Shown one piece after another: positions 17,683 through 26,953 of a DNA stretch of 44,298 bases. Source of the DNA: Selenomonas sp. GACV-9 (GTDB lineage Bacteria > Bacillota > Negativicutes > Selenomonadales > Selenomonadaceae); assembly GCA_900116485.1 (NCBI GenBank), contig FPAX01000018.1, positions 1 through 44,298 on the forward strand. Direction: 5' to 3'. A model generated the notes under the pieces. The model was not told where the DNA came from, made no database searches, and was given only the letters and a program-made list of their open reading frames with translations. Position numbers and translations under genes: made by a program. Each line of letters begins with the position of its first letter. The stretch's first letter is position 1.

Positions 17683-17966
17683 TGGCTGCTGCCTACACCT
17701 ATATCCTTGTATGTGGGGACGGCAGCCTCTATACCGGTTGGACGAATGACCTGGAAAAACGGGTAAAGACGCACAATGCCGGGCAGGGCGCGAAGTATAC
17801 GCGCTCGCGCCTGCCTGTGCGTCTTGTCTATTTCGAGGCCTTTGCGGACAAACGCGAGGCGCAGAGCCGTGAGTATCAGATAAAGAAGCTTACGCGTGCA
17901 CAGAAGCTGGCGCTCATTGACAAGGGTTCAAAAAATAATTATAATGAATTAGTTACCATAGAATAA
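17682..17966 (+). CDS. GIY-YIG nuclease-superfamily protein (UPF0213)
   Basis: The 94-aa protein is a single GIY-YIG domain of the YhbQ/UPF0213 type: YTYILVCGDGSLYTGWTNDL holds the two tripeptide-like motifs, and KREAQSREYQIKKL contains the conserved Arg and Glu. Such small proteins act on DNA, and their role is not settled. The 3' end of this gene holds a perfect consensus promoter for greA (17917-17945), so its last residues are partly dictated by a regulatory site. Confidence 0.93.
   Translation: MAAAYTYILVCGDGSLYTGWTNDLEKRVKTHNAGQGAKYTRSRLPVRLVYFEAFADKREAQSREYQIKKLTRAQKLALIDKGSKNNYNELVTIE
17917..17945 (+). promoter_or_regulatory. Perfect consensus sigma-A promoter for greA, inside the upstream gene
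   Basis: TTGACA (17917-17922), exactly 17 nt, then TATAAT (17940-17945). Both boxes match the consensus fully and the spacer is A/T-rich. It lies in the coding 3' end of the GIY-YIG gene and would start RNA near 17952, leaving a leader of ~45 nt before greA. Confidence 0.85.
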
Positions 17967-17996
17967 TCATATGAATTTGCAAAGGGGCGTTTCTAC

Positions 17997-18473
17997 ATGG
18001 CAGATAAAAAGGTCATGCTGACCGAAGACGGCTATAATAAACTGGTGGAAAAAGTAAACTATCTCAAGAGCGTACGCCGCATTGAGATTGCCGAGCGCCT
18101 GAAGGCAGCAATTGCCCTCGGTGACCTTTCGGAGAACTCCGAGTACGATGATGCGAAAAACGAGCAGGCCTTCCTCGAGGGTGAGATCCAGGAACTCGAG
18201 GCTAAGATCCGCAACTCGGACATCATCAAAGCTGGCAGCGGCGATGTCGTCCAGATGGGCTCGAAGGTTGTCGTCCTCGATGTGGAATTCGCCGAGGATG
18301 GTCCGCAGACGTTCATGATTGTCGGTTCGACGGAGGCTGATCCGGACGAGGGCAAGATTTCCAATGAGAGCCCGCTCGGTCAGGCGCTTCTGGGTCAGAA
18401 GGTCGGCACGACGGTTGACGTGCATGCGCCGGCTGGCATCATCCAGTACAAGATTGAAGAAATCAAAGGCTAA
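17997..18473 (+). CDS. greA: Transcription elongation factor GreA
   Basis: The 158-aa protein has the two GreA parts: an N-terminal coiled-coil (about 8-75, with GDLSENSEYDDAKNEQAFLE carrying the acidic tip residues) and a C-terminal FKBP-like domain (about 80-157, with ISNESPLGQALLG). GreA enters the RNA polymerase secondary channel and stimulates cleavage of backtracked RNA. It is read from the strong promoter at 17917 and probably together with lysS, 33 nt downstream. Confidence 0.98.
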   Translation: MADKKVMLTEDGYNKLVEKVNYLKSVRRIEIAERLKAAIALGDLSENSEYDDAKNEQAFLEGEIQELEAKIRNSDIIKAGSGDVVQMGSKVVVLDVEFAEDGPQTFMIVGSTEADPDEGKISNESPLGQALLGQKVGTTVDVHAPAGIIQYKIEEIKG

Positions 18474-18506
18474 GAATCGCAGGAATAGATAGGAGAATTC
18501 GCTTTT

Positions 18507-20435
18507 ATGGCAGAGAATAAGGAAAATCAGCAGGGCCAGGAGCAGGATCTCAACGAGATGCTCAAGGTCCGCCGCGAGAAGATGGAAGCGTTCAAGGAAA
18601 TCGGTGTAGCTCCGTTCGGCCATCGCTATGAGGTCACGGACTATGCTGCCGACATCAAGGCAGAGCACGATGGACTTGAAGGCGACGAAGAGGGCCCGGA
18701 AGTCTATATCGCCGGCCGCCTTATGGCTATCCGTGGCCATGGCAAGGCTTCGTTCTGCACGCTCAACGACCGCACGGGTAACATCCAGGTCTACTTCAAG
18801 GTCGACGTGCTCGGCGAGGAGAAGTACAAGCAGCAGTTCCGCAAGCTCGATATCGGCGATATCGTCGGCATCCGTGGTGTCGTGTTCAAGACGCATCGCG
18901 GCGAGGTCACGGTACGTGTTGAAGACTTCGATCTGCTGAGCAAATCCCTGCGTCCGCTGCCGGAGAAATTCCATGGCCTGCAGGACGTCGATATCCGCTA
19001 TCGCCAGCGCTATCTCGATCTCATCATGAACCAGGACGTCCGCGATACGTTCCGCAAGCGCACGCAGATCATCCGCGCTGTCCGCGAGTACCTCGATGCG
19101 CGTGATTATCTTGAGGTGGAGACGCCGGTCCTGTCGACGATTGCCGGTGGTGCAGCGGCCCGTCCGTTCATCACCCATCACAACACGCTGGGCATTGACC
19201 TCTACCTGCGCATTGCCACGGAGCTCAACCTCAAGCGCTTGATCGTCGGCGGCCTTGACCGTGTCTATGAGATCGGCCGCATCTTCCGCAACGAGGGCAT
19301 GGACGTCCGTCACAATCCGGAGTTCACGTCCATCGAGTTCTATCAGGCCTTTGCTGACTATCAGGACATGATGGACCTGACTGAGGGCATCGTGGCCAAT
19401 GCCGCAGAGAAAGTCCTCGGCACGACGGTCATCAACTACCAGGGCGTCGATATCGACCTTTCGAAGGTAAAACGCATCAGCATGAACGATGCGGTAAAAG
19501 AGGCTACGGGCAAAGACTTCATGGCTTGCGAGACGGTCGAAGAGGCCCGCAAGCTGGCGGATGAAATCGGTGTGCCGTACGAACAGCGTCACGGCATCGG
19601 CGGCATCCTCAACGCTGCTTTCGAGGAGAAGGTGGAAGAGACGCTCATGCAGCCGACCTTTATCACGGGCCATCCGACGGAGATCTCGCCGCTGGCAAAA
19701 CGCAACGCTGACGACCCGCGCATCACGGACCGTTTCGAGTTCTTCATCTACGGCCGCGAGCTGGCCAATGGCTTCACGGAGCTCAACGACCCGATCGACC
19801 AGAAGGGCCGTTTCGAGGATCAGCTCAAGCAGCGTGAAGCTGGCGACGATGAAGCCCATGGCATGGACGAAGACTTCGTCACGGCCCTGGAGTACGGCCT
19901 GCCGCCGACGGGCGGTGTCGGCATCGGCATCGACCGTCTTGTCATGCTGCTGACCGATGCTGCTTCGATTCGCGATGTCCTGCTGTTCCCGACGATGAAA
20001 CCGCTGGGGATGCCGGCACCGCTGGCTGAGGCTCCGGCAACGGTTGCCCCGGAGAAAATCGACTTCTCGAAAGTCGAAGTCGAGCCACTCTACGAGGATA
20101 TGGTCGACTTCGATACGTTCTGCAAATGCGATTTCCGCGCGGTGAAGGTCAAAGACTGCGTTGCTGTCAAGAAGAGCAAGAAGCTCCTGCAGTTCACCCT
20201 TGATGATGGCACGGGTACGGATCGCACGATTCTTTCCGGCATCCATGCCTTCTACGAGCCGGAACAGCTCATCGGCAAGACGCTCATGGCCATCGTCAAC
20301 CTGCCGCCGCGTGCCATGATGGGCATCGAGTCCTGTGGCATGCTGATTTCCGCCGTCCACACGGAGGAAGGCGAGGAGAAACTGCACCTGCTGCAGCTTG
20401 ACCCGCATATCCCGGCTGGCGCAAAGATGTGCTAA
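18507..20435 (+). CDS. lysS: Lysyl-tRNA synthetase with C-terminal Trbp111-like domain
   Basis: The 642-aa class II synthetase charges tRNA-Lys. An anticodon-binding OB fold (about 60-165) is followed by the catalytic core (about 175-500, with motif 2 FRNEGMDVRHNPEFT and motif 3 GVGIGIDRLVML). The last ~115 residues, from about 530, form a second OB fold of the Trbp111/MetRS C-terminal type (FRAVKVKDCVAVKKSKKLL, ILSGI). This is a general tRNA-binding domain, and most bacterial LysRS of ~500 residues lack it. A flexible Ala/Pro/Glu linker joins the two. It follows greA and ends at a strong terminator. Confidence 0.97.
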   Translation: MAENKENQQGQEQDLNEMLKVRREKMEAFKEIGVAPFGHRYEVTDYAADIKAEHDGLEGDEEGPEVYIAGRLMAIRGHGKASFCTLNDRTGNIQVYFKVDVLGEEKYKQQFRKLDIGDIVGIRGVVFKTHRGEVTVRVEDFDLLSKSLRPLPEKFHGLQDVDIRYRQRYLDLIMNQDVRDTFRKRTQIIRAVREYLDARDYLEVETPVLSTIAGGAAARPFITHHNTLGIDLYLRIATELNLKRLIVGGLDRVYEIGRIFRNEGMDVRHNPEFTSIEFYQAFADYQDMMDLTEGIVANAAEKVLGTTVINYQGVDIDLSKVKRISMNDAVKEATGKDFMACETVEEARKLADEIGVPYEQRHGIGGILNAAFEEKVEETLMQPTFITGHPTEISPLAKRNADDPRITDRFEFFIYGRELANGFTELNDPIDQKGRFEDQLKQREAGDDEAHGMDEDFVTALEYGLPPTGGVGIGIDRLVMLLTDAASIRDVLLFPTMKPLGMPAPLAEAPATVAPEKIDFSKVEVEPLYEDMVDFDTFCKCDFRAVKVKDCVAVKKSKKLLQFTLDDGTGTDRTILSGIHAFYEPEQLIGKTLMAIVNLPPRAMMGIESCGMLISAVHTEEGEEKLHLLQLDPHIPAGAKMC

Positions 20436-20464
20436 CTGGTCAAAATTGACATTTGACAATTGAC

Positions 20465-20508
20465 AAATGACCGGTCAAATCTGATTTATGATTTGACCGG
20501 TCATTTTT
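20465..20508 (+). terminator. Terminator after lysS, long TGACCGGTCA-containing hairpin
   Basis: A 17-bp perfect stem (20465-20481 with 20490-20506), 8-nt loop and T-rich end. Each arm contains the self-complementary TGACCGGTCA. Just upstream (20439-20468) the sequence is a run of related TTGAC units on alternating strands. The hairpin separates the housekeeping genes from the restriction-modification genes. Confidence 0.8.
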
Positions 20509-20594
20509 GCTAGGAACCCCCTTGAGGAACGGTCAGGATATGGAGAGTATGCTATAATAAAAATATCCAGATTCGCGAAAAGGACGTGACAATC

Positions 20595-23500
20595 ATGGCA
20601 AGAGTATTCTCGGAAGATTCGCGCGTAAAGATTCCGGCGCTGCTGCATTTTACCCGTCTGGGCTACCGGTATCGGCGGTTGAAAGATATTCGTGCACAGT
20701 TGGACTTTGAAACGAATATTGACAGACAGATGCTTCGTGAGGCTATGAACAGGTTGAATCCGTCTTTGCTTGCCGAGCCGTTGACCGATGAAGAGTTTCA
20801 GGTTATTTTAGCGGAACTTACGGACAGCTTGGCTGGTGATGACCTCGGAAAAGCATTCTTTGTGAAATTGCAGCAGGGAATAGTCTGCCGTGGGGAGACT
20901 ATGCGGCTTATTGATTTTGACCAGTCGGCGGAAAATGACTGGTCAGTAGTAACGGAGCTGCCCTGCTTGGTTGACCGGTCAAGTGAGACGGGGAGCTTTC
21001 GTCCGGATATCACGGTATTTATCAATGGTCTGCCCTTGGCATTCTGCGAGGTGAAGATTCCGAATAACCTCAAGGGAATGCAGGCAGAGTATGAGCGCAT
21101 GAACAAGCGCACGAGCAATGTGAAGTATCGCCGGTTCCTCAATATCACACAGCTTATGGTATTTTCCAATAACATGGAGTATGACGATACAGAAGTTGTG
21201 CCGATTTCGGGAGCTTTTTATGCGACGAATGGGCGTGGACATTTATTCTTCAGTCACTTTCGCGAAGAAGATAAAGCTATCTATGATGGTGTAGCGGCAC
21301 TGGAACCAGAGGTTGAGTCGCTGGTCTTGCAGGATACGAATATGGCAATCCTCAAGGGACGCTCGGATTATGTGCTCAATTGCAATCCAATGACACCGAC
21401 TAATCGGATATTGACTTCGTTATTCATTAAGGAACGCTTCCTTTGGCTGCTGCATTATGGGATTACCTATGTTGAGAAGGTAAATGACAAAGGTGTTGTA
21501 GAGCTGGCTAAGCACTTGATGCGTTATCAGCAATTCTTTGGTGCTGGGGCGATTGCGCGTAAAGTGGAACAATTGCGGCAAGGAGACAGCGGGGGTTCTG
21601 CTGATATTTGCTGCATCGATGGAGGCAACAATCTGGAGCTTGCGGCAGAACTGCCGCATTATGGCAGCAACAATAGCGGGAAGAAACGTCAGGCGCGTGG
21701 GGGTGTGATTTGGCATACCCAGGGAAGCGGCAAGACGGAACTGGCTTTTTATAATGTCCATATCCTGTCAGACTTTTATGCAGCGCATCGCATGGTTGCC
21801 AAGTTCTATTTCATTGTTGACCGGCTGGACCTCATGCAACAGGCGGCAGATGAATTCCGCGCCCGTGGCTTGAATGTCGTGGAAATCGGTACGCGTGCTG
21901 AGTTCACGGAAAATATACAGAGTACCAGTGAACAGACACTTACTGGTGGTCTGGTCATGAATGTAGTCAACATCCAGAAGTTTGGCGACGATGCCGTAAC
22001 GAAAGAGCCTGACTACAATGTGAATATCCAGCGTGTCTATTTTATCGATGAAGTTCATCGTGATTATCGTGCGGATGGTTCGTTCTTGGCGCGGCTCGTA
22101 AATTCTGATCGCAGGGCAATCATGTTTGGGCTTACAGGAACGCCGCTTATCGGCAAAGTGCGGACGAAGGATCTCTTCGGTGACTATATCCATAAATACT
22201 ATTACAATCAGTCTATTGCTGATGGTTATACGTTGCGGCTTATCCGTGAGGGCATCAAGACGGAGTATCGGCTGCAGCTGAATGCGGTGTTGGATAAGCT
22301 CAGCGAGGAAGTCAGAAAAGGGCTTATCCAGAAGAAGGATTTGACCTGTCATGAGAATTATGTGAACCCATTGGTCGACTATATCGAAGAAGATTTCACT
22401 GGCTCGCGGCTGCTGTTAGGGGATGGTACCATCGGCGCGATGGTGGTGGCAGATTCCAGCCAGCAGGCGCAGGCAATCTATGAGGAGCTGAGCAAGCGTG
22501 GCACGTTCCGTGCGGCACTGGTGCTTTCGACCATCGGCGAGACGAAGGAAGAACTCAGGGAGAAAAGGGATGCCTTCAAGCGGGGCGAGGTCGATATCCT
22601 TGTAGTATTCAATATGCTGTTGACAGGCTTTGATGCTCCGCGCTTGAAGAAACTCTATCTCGGCCGCGTCATACGCGACCACGGTCTGCTCCAATGCCTG
22701 ACCCGTGTCAATCGTCCTTATCATCAGCTGCGTTACGGCTATGTGGTGGACTTTGCTGATATTCGGGCAGCCTTTGACAAGACGAATCAGGCGTATCTGG
22801 CCGAGCTGCAGGGTGAGCTTGGCGATGACTTCGAGCAGTTCTCCAGCATCTTCAAGACGCCAGAGGAAATCAATGAAGATTTGCGGCAAATACATGATAA
22901 GCTCTTTTCCTTTGATACCGATAATCTGGAGAACTTCCAGCGGCAGATTTCCACCATCGAGAATAAGGATGAAGTGATGGAACTGCGCCGTGCCTTGGCG
23001 CTATACAAGGAACTCTACAATCTCGCGCAGTTGTTTGGCTATGAGGAGCTGGTGGCAAGTCTTGATCGTGACAAGATACGCACGTTGTATCAATTGACGG
23101 AACAACGCTTGCAATTGCTGCGGGACAAGGAGGCTCTACAAGCCCCAGAGGACATTGATAGTCTGGTAGAGCTGGCAACGCAGGATCTCCAGTTTTCTTT
23201 CCGCAAGATAAGTGAGGGAGAACTTTCCTTAGCAGATGCTTTTGCCAGCAAGAGACGGCAGACGATTGGTGAGTTCGGACGCAACCAGGATAAGAAAGAC
23301 CCTGAATTTCTGAAGCTTTGGGAGGAACTGCGGCGGATTCTCGAAGGGCACGATATCCAAGAGATGACGCTGGAGGAAATGCAGGCACAGGATAAGCAGC
23401 TAGAAATCCTGCGCCAGAAAATGCATGACCTCAATGCGGCAAACAGCAGGCTGACTGAACGCTATAGCGGCGACCAGCGCTACATGCGGCTGCACAAGAA

Positions 23501-23735
23501 TCTGTTGCGTGACGGTCTTATCGCGTCGCCGAGCCTCTTGTATGATTTCCTGCAGGATATGAAGTCTTTTATCGACGACAGCCTGCTGCATAAGGATACG
23601 ATACTTGCGAATGAGAATTTCTTTGTCCAGACTTTGTGGCGGGAAATCAAGCAGGAACTGAGCGGCAAACTGCCGCTGAATGCTGGAATCGTGAAGGCTA
23701 TCGGCAATGAAATCAAAAACGAATACATCCAGTAA
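20595..23735 (+). CDS. hsdR: Type I restriction enzyme, R (motor-nuclease) subunit
   Basis: The 1046-aa protein has the HsdR order: an N-terminal PD-(D/E)xK nuclease (D138, then E152-V-K154), a superfamily 2 helicase/translocase with Walker A HTQGSGKT at 374-381, DEVH at 485-488 and LTGTPL, and a helical C-terminal region that docks on the M2S core. It moves DNA and cuts far from the recognition site. I chose the ATG at 20595; a GTG at 20586 sits too close to AAAAGGA. The order R-M-S with 9-nt and overlapping spacing makes one operon. Confidence 0.96.
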   Translation: MARVFSEDSRVKIPALLHFTRLGYRYRRLKDIRAQLDFETNIDRQMLREAMNRLNPSLLAEPLTDEEFQVILAELTDSLAGDDLGKAFFVKLQQGIVCRGETMRLIDFDQSAENDWSVVTELPCLVDRSSETGSFRPDITVFINGLPLAFCEVKIPNNLKGMQAEYERMNKRTSNVKYRRFLNITQLMVFSNNMEYDDTEVVPISGAFYATNGRGHLFFSHFREEDKAIYDGVAALEPEVESLVLQDTNMAILKGRSDYVLNCNPMTPTNRILTSLFIKERFLWLLHYGITYVEKVNDKGVVELAKHLMRYQQFFGAGAIARKVEQLRQGDSGGSADICCIDGGNNLELAAELPHYGSNNSGKKRQARGGVIWHTQGSGKTELAFYNVHILSDFYAAHRMVAKFYFIVDRLDLMQQAADEFRARGLNVVEIGTRAEFTENIQSTSEQTLTGGLVMNVVNIQKFGDDAVTKEPDYNVNIQRVYFIDEVHRDYRADGSFLARLVNSDRRAIMFGLTGTPLIGKVRTKDLFGDYIHKYYYNQSIADGYTLRLIREGIKTEYRLQLNAVLDKLSEEVRKGLIQKKDLTCHENYVNPLVDYIEEDFTGSRLLLGDGTIGAMVVADSSQQAQAIYEELSKRGTFRAALVLSTIGETKEELREKRDAFKRGEVDILVVFNMLLTGFDAPRLKKLYLGRVIRDHGLLQCLTRVNRPYHQLRYGYVVDFADIRAAFDKTNQAYLAELQGELGDDFEQFSSIFKTPEEINEDLRQIHDKLFSFDTDNLENFQRQISTIENKDEVMELRRALALYKELYNLAQLFGYEELVASLDRDKIRTLYQLTEQRLQLLRDKEALQAPEDIDSLVELATQDLQFSFRKISEGELSLADAFASKRRQTIGEFGRNQDKKDPEFLKLWEELRRILEGHDIQEMTLEEMQAQDKQLEILRQKMHDLNAANSRLTERYSGDQRYMRLHKNLLRDGLIASPSLLYDFLQDMKSFIDDSLLHKDTILANENFFVQTLWREIKQELSGKLPLNAGIVKAIGNEIKNEYIQ

Positions 23736-23744
23736 GGAGAATAT

Positions 23745-25388
23745 ATGCAATTACAATCTGAAAAACAAATCATCTACAGTCTTATAGATGACCTCAAAGC
23801 CATTTGCTCGAACTATGGTCTGGGCAACAGCGGCAATGAGTATAAAATCATCACGGAGACATTCCTTTATAAATTCCTCAATGATAAATTCCTTGCTGGC
23901 ATCAAAGAGCTGCCAGATTTTACGGGCAAGTCGACGAAAGAGTGTGAACAGCAGCTATCTGACATGTCAGAAGACGACTTCGAGTTCCTGATGATGGACT
24001 TAGACCCGCGCGTTGCGCGTATCCGGCCTGAAGATTCTATCAGCAGCCTGTTCTCGCGCAAGGGAGAGGAAGGGTTCCATACTACCTTTGATAATGCCTT
24101 GCTCCATATCGCCGAAGGGAACAAAGAAGTATTCTCCGTGGCCGCAGGTGCACAGAATCGTGTGCGGCTCTTTGATACTCTGTCAAATCTCGTCACGGAA
24201 GTCGAGCGGCAGGACGATTTCTGCCGGGCCATCATCAATAAACTCAATGCTCAGAGCTTCGATGCTGTTTTCCAGCAGAAGTACGATTTCTATGCGGATA
24301 TCTTTGAGTATCTTATCAAGGATTATAACAAGGACAGCGGCCAGTATGCCGAGTATTATACGCCCCATTCCATCGCCCAGATTATCGCTAGAATCATTGC
24401 CCCGGAGGGCGCACAGAATGTCAGCATCTATGACCCTGCCGCTGGTTCGGGAACGCTGGTACTGACCCTGGCTGAACAGATTGGCGAGGAGAACTGTACC
24501 GTCTACACCCAGGACATCAGTCAGAAATCCAACGAAGTCCTGCGGCTGAACCTTATCCTCAACAATCTCGTCGATAGCCTGCCTCATGTCATTCAGGATG
24601 ATACCTTGGTTCGTCCCCGCCATCTGGCCGATGACGGCAAGAGCATCGAGAAGTTTGACTACATCGTCAGCAATCCGCCCTTCAATACCGACTTCAGCGA
24701 AACCCGCGACCAGCTGGCAGGCGAAGGCTACCAAAAGCGATTCTTTGCCGGCGTCCCCAATGTGCCCAAGAAGAAAAAAGAAAGCATGGCCATCTATCAG
24801 ATGTTTCTGCAGCATATCATTGTCAGCATGAAAGAGGGGAAGGGCAAAGCCGCCATTGTCGTGCCCACAGGCTTCCTGACCGCCGCCACGGGCATTCCTT
24901 ACAAGATTCGTCAGCACATCGTCAAGAAAAAACTCCTGCGCGGTGTGGTTTCCATGCCCAGCAATATCTTCGCCAACACGGGCACTAATGTCTCCGTGGT
25001 ATTCCTCGATGCCGCTGGTACAGAGGACGAAAAAGTCCTGCTGGTTGACGCGTCAAATATGGGTGAAAAAGTCAAGCTCGAAGGAACCAAGAACCAGCGC
25101 ACCTATCTGAGCAAAGAAGAGATGGAGCAAATCGTCACCACCATGAACGAGCGCCAGGAAATCGACGATTTCAGCGTCCTTGTCAGCCTCAAGGACATTG
25201 AGCAGAAGAAATGCTCCTTCTCCGCAGGGCAGTATTTTAAGGTCAAGATTGAATACGTTGACCTGACCACGGAAGAATTCCAACAGAAAATGGCTGATTA
25301 TGAACAGCAGCTTAAAACATACTTCGATGAAGGGCATAAGCTCGAAGAAGAAATCCTTAAAGGACTGGGAGAGTTGAAGTATGAGTAA
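23745..25388 (+). CDS. hsdM: Type I DNA methyltransferase, M subunit
   Basis: The 547-aa N6-adenine methyltransferase has an N-terminal helical HsdM_N domain (about 10-170), the AdoMet-binding motif DPAAGSGTL at 230-238 and the catalytic NPPF at 310-313. With HsdS it methylates the host recognition site and forms the M2S core of the restriction complex. AAGGAG precedes the ATG; its end overlaps hsdS by 8 nt. Confidence 0.97.
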   Translation: MQLQSEKQIIYSLIDDLKAICSNYGLGNSGNEYKIITETFLYKFLNDKFLAGIKELPDFTGKSTKECEQQLSDMSEDDFEFLMMDLDPRVARIRPEDSISSLFSRKGEEGFHTTFDNALLHIAEGNKEVFSVAAGAQNRVRLFDTLSNLVTEVERQDDFCRAIINKLNAQSFDAVFQQKYDFYADIFEYLIKDYNKDSGQYAEYYTPHSIAQIIARIIAPEGAQNVSIYDPAAGSGTLVLTLAEQIGEENCTVYTQDISQKSNEVLRLNLILNNLVDSLPHVIQDDTLVRPRHLADDGKSIEKFDYIVSNPPFNTDFSETRDQLAGEGYQKRFFAGVPNVPKKKKESMAIYQMFLQHIIVSMKEGKGKAAIVVPTGFLTAATGIPYKIRQHIVKKKLLRGVVSMPSNIFANTGTNVSVVFLDAAGTEDEKVLLVDASNMGEKVKLEGTKNQRTYLSKEEMEQIVTTMNERQEIDDFSVLVSLKDIEQKKCSFSAGQYFKVKIEYVDLTTEEFQQKMADYEQQLKTYFDEGHKLEEEILKGLGELKYE

Positions 25389-26625
25389 AACTCCAATACG
25401 TGAATACTTAGACGGATATGGTGATGGCATTCATGGAACGCCAATATATGCAGATGATGGAGAATATTATTTTATTAATGGTAATAATATCAAGGATGGC
25501 AAGATTATCGTTGATGATAATACTCTGAAAATATCTAAGCAAGAGTATGAAAAAATTAAAAGACCTTTGAGTGATAATAGTCTATTGATTTCAATAAATG
25601 GAACATTAGGAAATATTGGCGTTTACAAGGGGGAGAAAATAGCATTAGGGAAAAGTGCTTGCTATTTGAATGTAAAGGATATTTGTAATAAATATTTTGT
25701 GAAATATTTATTGAGTACGAAAGAATTTCAAAAGTATATTATGCTGGTTGCACATGGTTCAACGATTAAGAATTTAGCACCCAGTCAAATCGCTGATTAT
25801 GTACCAGAATTGCCAGATGATATAAATGCAGATAAAGTAGCATCACTGTTGAAGAGTATAGATGATAAAATAGAAAACAATGTACAAATAAACAAGAGTT
25901 TAGAATTCATGGCCAAGACTCTCTACGACTACTGGTTCGTCCAATTCGATTTTCCCGATGTCAACGGCCGCCCCTACAAAACCAGCGGTGGCAAGATGGT
26001 ATGGAATGAAGAACTAGGCAGAGAGATTCCAGCAGGGTGGGAAACTGGACAGGTGAGTGATTTAGGTGATGTAGTTGCTGGGGGAACACCTAGTACAGAA
26101 CATCCAGAGTATTTTATACTTGATGGAATAGCTTGGATTACTCCGAAGGATATGTCCTTATTGGATGGCAAGTATATTTTCCATGGAGCAACGGACATAT
26201 CAGAAGAAGGCTTGAAAAACAGTTCCGCTAAACTGATGCCAGCAGGTTCGGTGGTATACACAACTAGAGCACCTATTGGTTATGTTGCTGTGGCTGGAAA
26301 TGATGTTTGTACAAATCAGGGATTCAAGTCTGTGGTGCCGAAAGAACATATAGGGACTGAGTTTGTGTATTACACATTGAAGTCACTAGAAGAGCACTTC
26401 AAAAATGTTGGAAATGGCTCTACCTTTAGTGAGGTATCTAAAGAAACTTTTTCAACAGTTCCTATATGTATCCCACCGCAAGAGATAATCAGGGAATTTA
26501 GGACTCTTGTCAATAAATGGAGTCATATGCAAAAGAAGACGCAGTTGGAAAATAGAAAACTCATTGATTTGCGAGATTTTCTTCTCCCGATGCTAATGAA
26601 CGGTCAAGTCACATTCTGTTCATAG
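25381..26625 (+). CDS. hsdS: Type I restriction specificity subunit
   Basis: The 414-aa protein carries two target recognition domains (about 5-160 and 215-385). Each is followed by a helical spacer (about 160-195 with LLKSIDDKIENNVQINKSL, and about 380-410 with TQLENRKLIDLRDFLLPML) that sets the gap in the bipartite site. Base use changes sharply: the first recognition domain (25390-25900) is AT-rich, the central conserved block (25905-26010) is GC-rich like hsdM, and the second recognition domain is AT-rich again. This mosaic is what exchange of recognition domains by recombination would leave. It overlaps hsdM by 8 nt. The recognition sequence cannot be read from sequence alone. Confidence 0.95.
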   Translation: MSKTPIREYLDGYGDGIHGTPIYADDGEYYFINGNNIKDGKIIVDDNTLKISKQEYEKIKRPLSDNSLLISINGTLGNIGVYKGEKIALGKSACYLNVKDICNKYFVKYLLSTKEFQKYIMLVAHGSTIKNLAPSQIADYVPELPDDINADKVASLLKSIDDKIENNVQINKSLEFMAKTLYDYWFVQFDFPDVNGRPYKTSGGKMVWNEELGREIPAGWETGQVSDLGDVVAGGTPSTEHPEYFILDGIAWITPKDMSLLDGKYIFHGATDISEEGLKNSSAKLMPAGSVVYTTRAPIGYVAVAGNDVCTNQGFKSVVPKEHIGTEFVYYTLKSLEEHFKNVGNGSTFSEVSKETFSTVPICIPPQEIIREFRTLVNKWSHMQKKTQLENRKLIDLRDFLLPMLMNGQVTFCS

Positions 26626-26650
26626 TGTTGATTAGAAAGGAGTGAGCACA

Positions 26651-26953
26651 ATGTCAGTATCAATATTTACCATTGAGAATATAACAGCCTTGGTTAAACC
26701 TTTGGCTTAAAAGTATCAGGTCAAGGAAGTATATTTGTTTGGTTCCTATGCCCGTGGCGAAGCTGATGAAAACAGTGACTTGGATTTCCTGGTTATCGGC
26801 GGCGAGGGCTTTAAGCTTACACAGATATTTGCCTTTGGTGAAGAACTGCGCGAAATCCTCAACAAGCGAGTGGATGTCTTTGAAATCAACGAAATCAATC
26901 AGAATAGTGAATTCTACAAAACGATTATGAGAGAAAAGGTTTTGGTAGCATGA
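26651..26953 (+). pseudogene. MNT-type nucleotidyltransferase (antitoxin-like), interrupted by in-frame TAA
   Basis: From an ATG at 26651, with GAAAGGAGTG in front, the frame reads 19 codons, meets TAA at 26708-26710, and then continues in the same frame into a clear minimal nucleotidyltransferase: GSYARGEADENSDLDFLV, with the GS and DxD catalytic motif. Full length would be ~100 codons, normal for MNT antitoxins of HepT/MNT pairs. The stop replaces a codon of the usual first helix. A restart at the TTG at 26735 would give a 72-aa protein lacking the helix but keeping the catalytic motif. The partner HEPN toxin gene is missing. Either it is a recent pseudogene or a sequencing error; read-through is less likely. 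Confidence 0.82.

Noticed and set aside
17967..20459. 830-aa frame antisense to greA-lysS
   Set aside because: Mirror of two certain genes; its composition is typical of antisense frames and it has no motifs.
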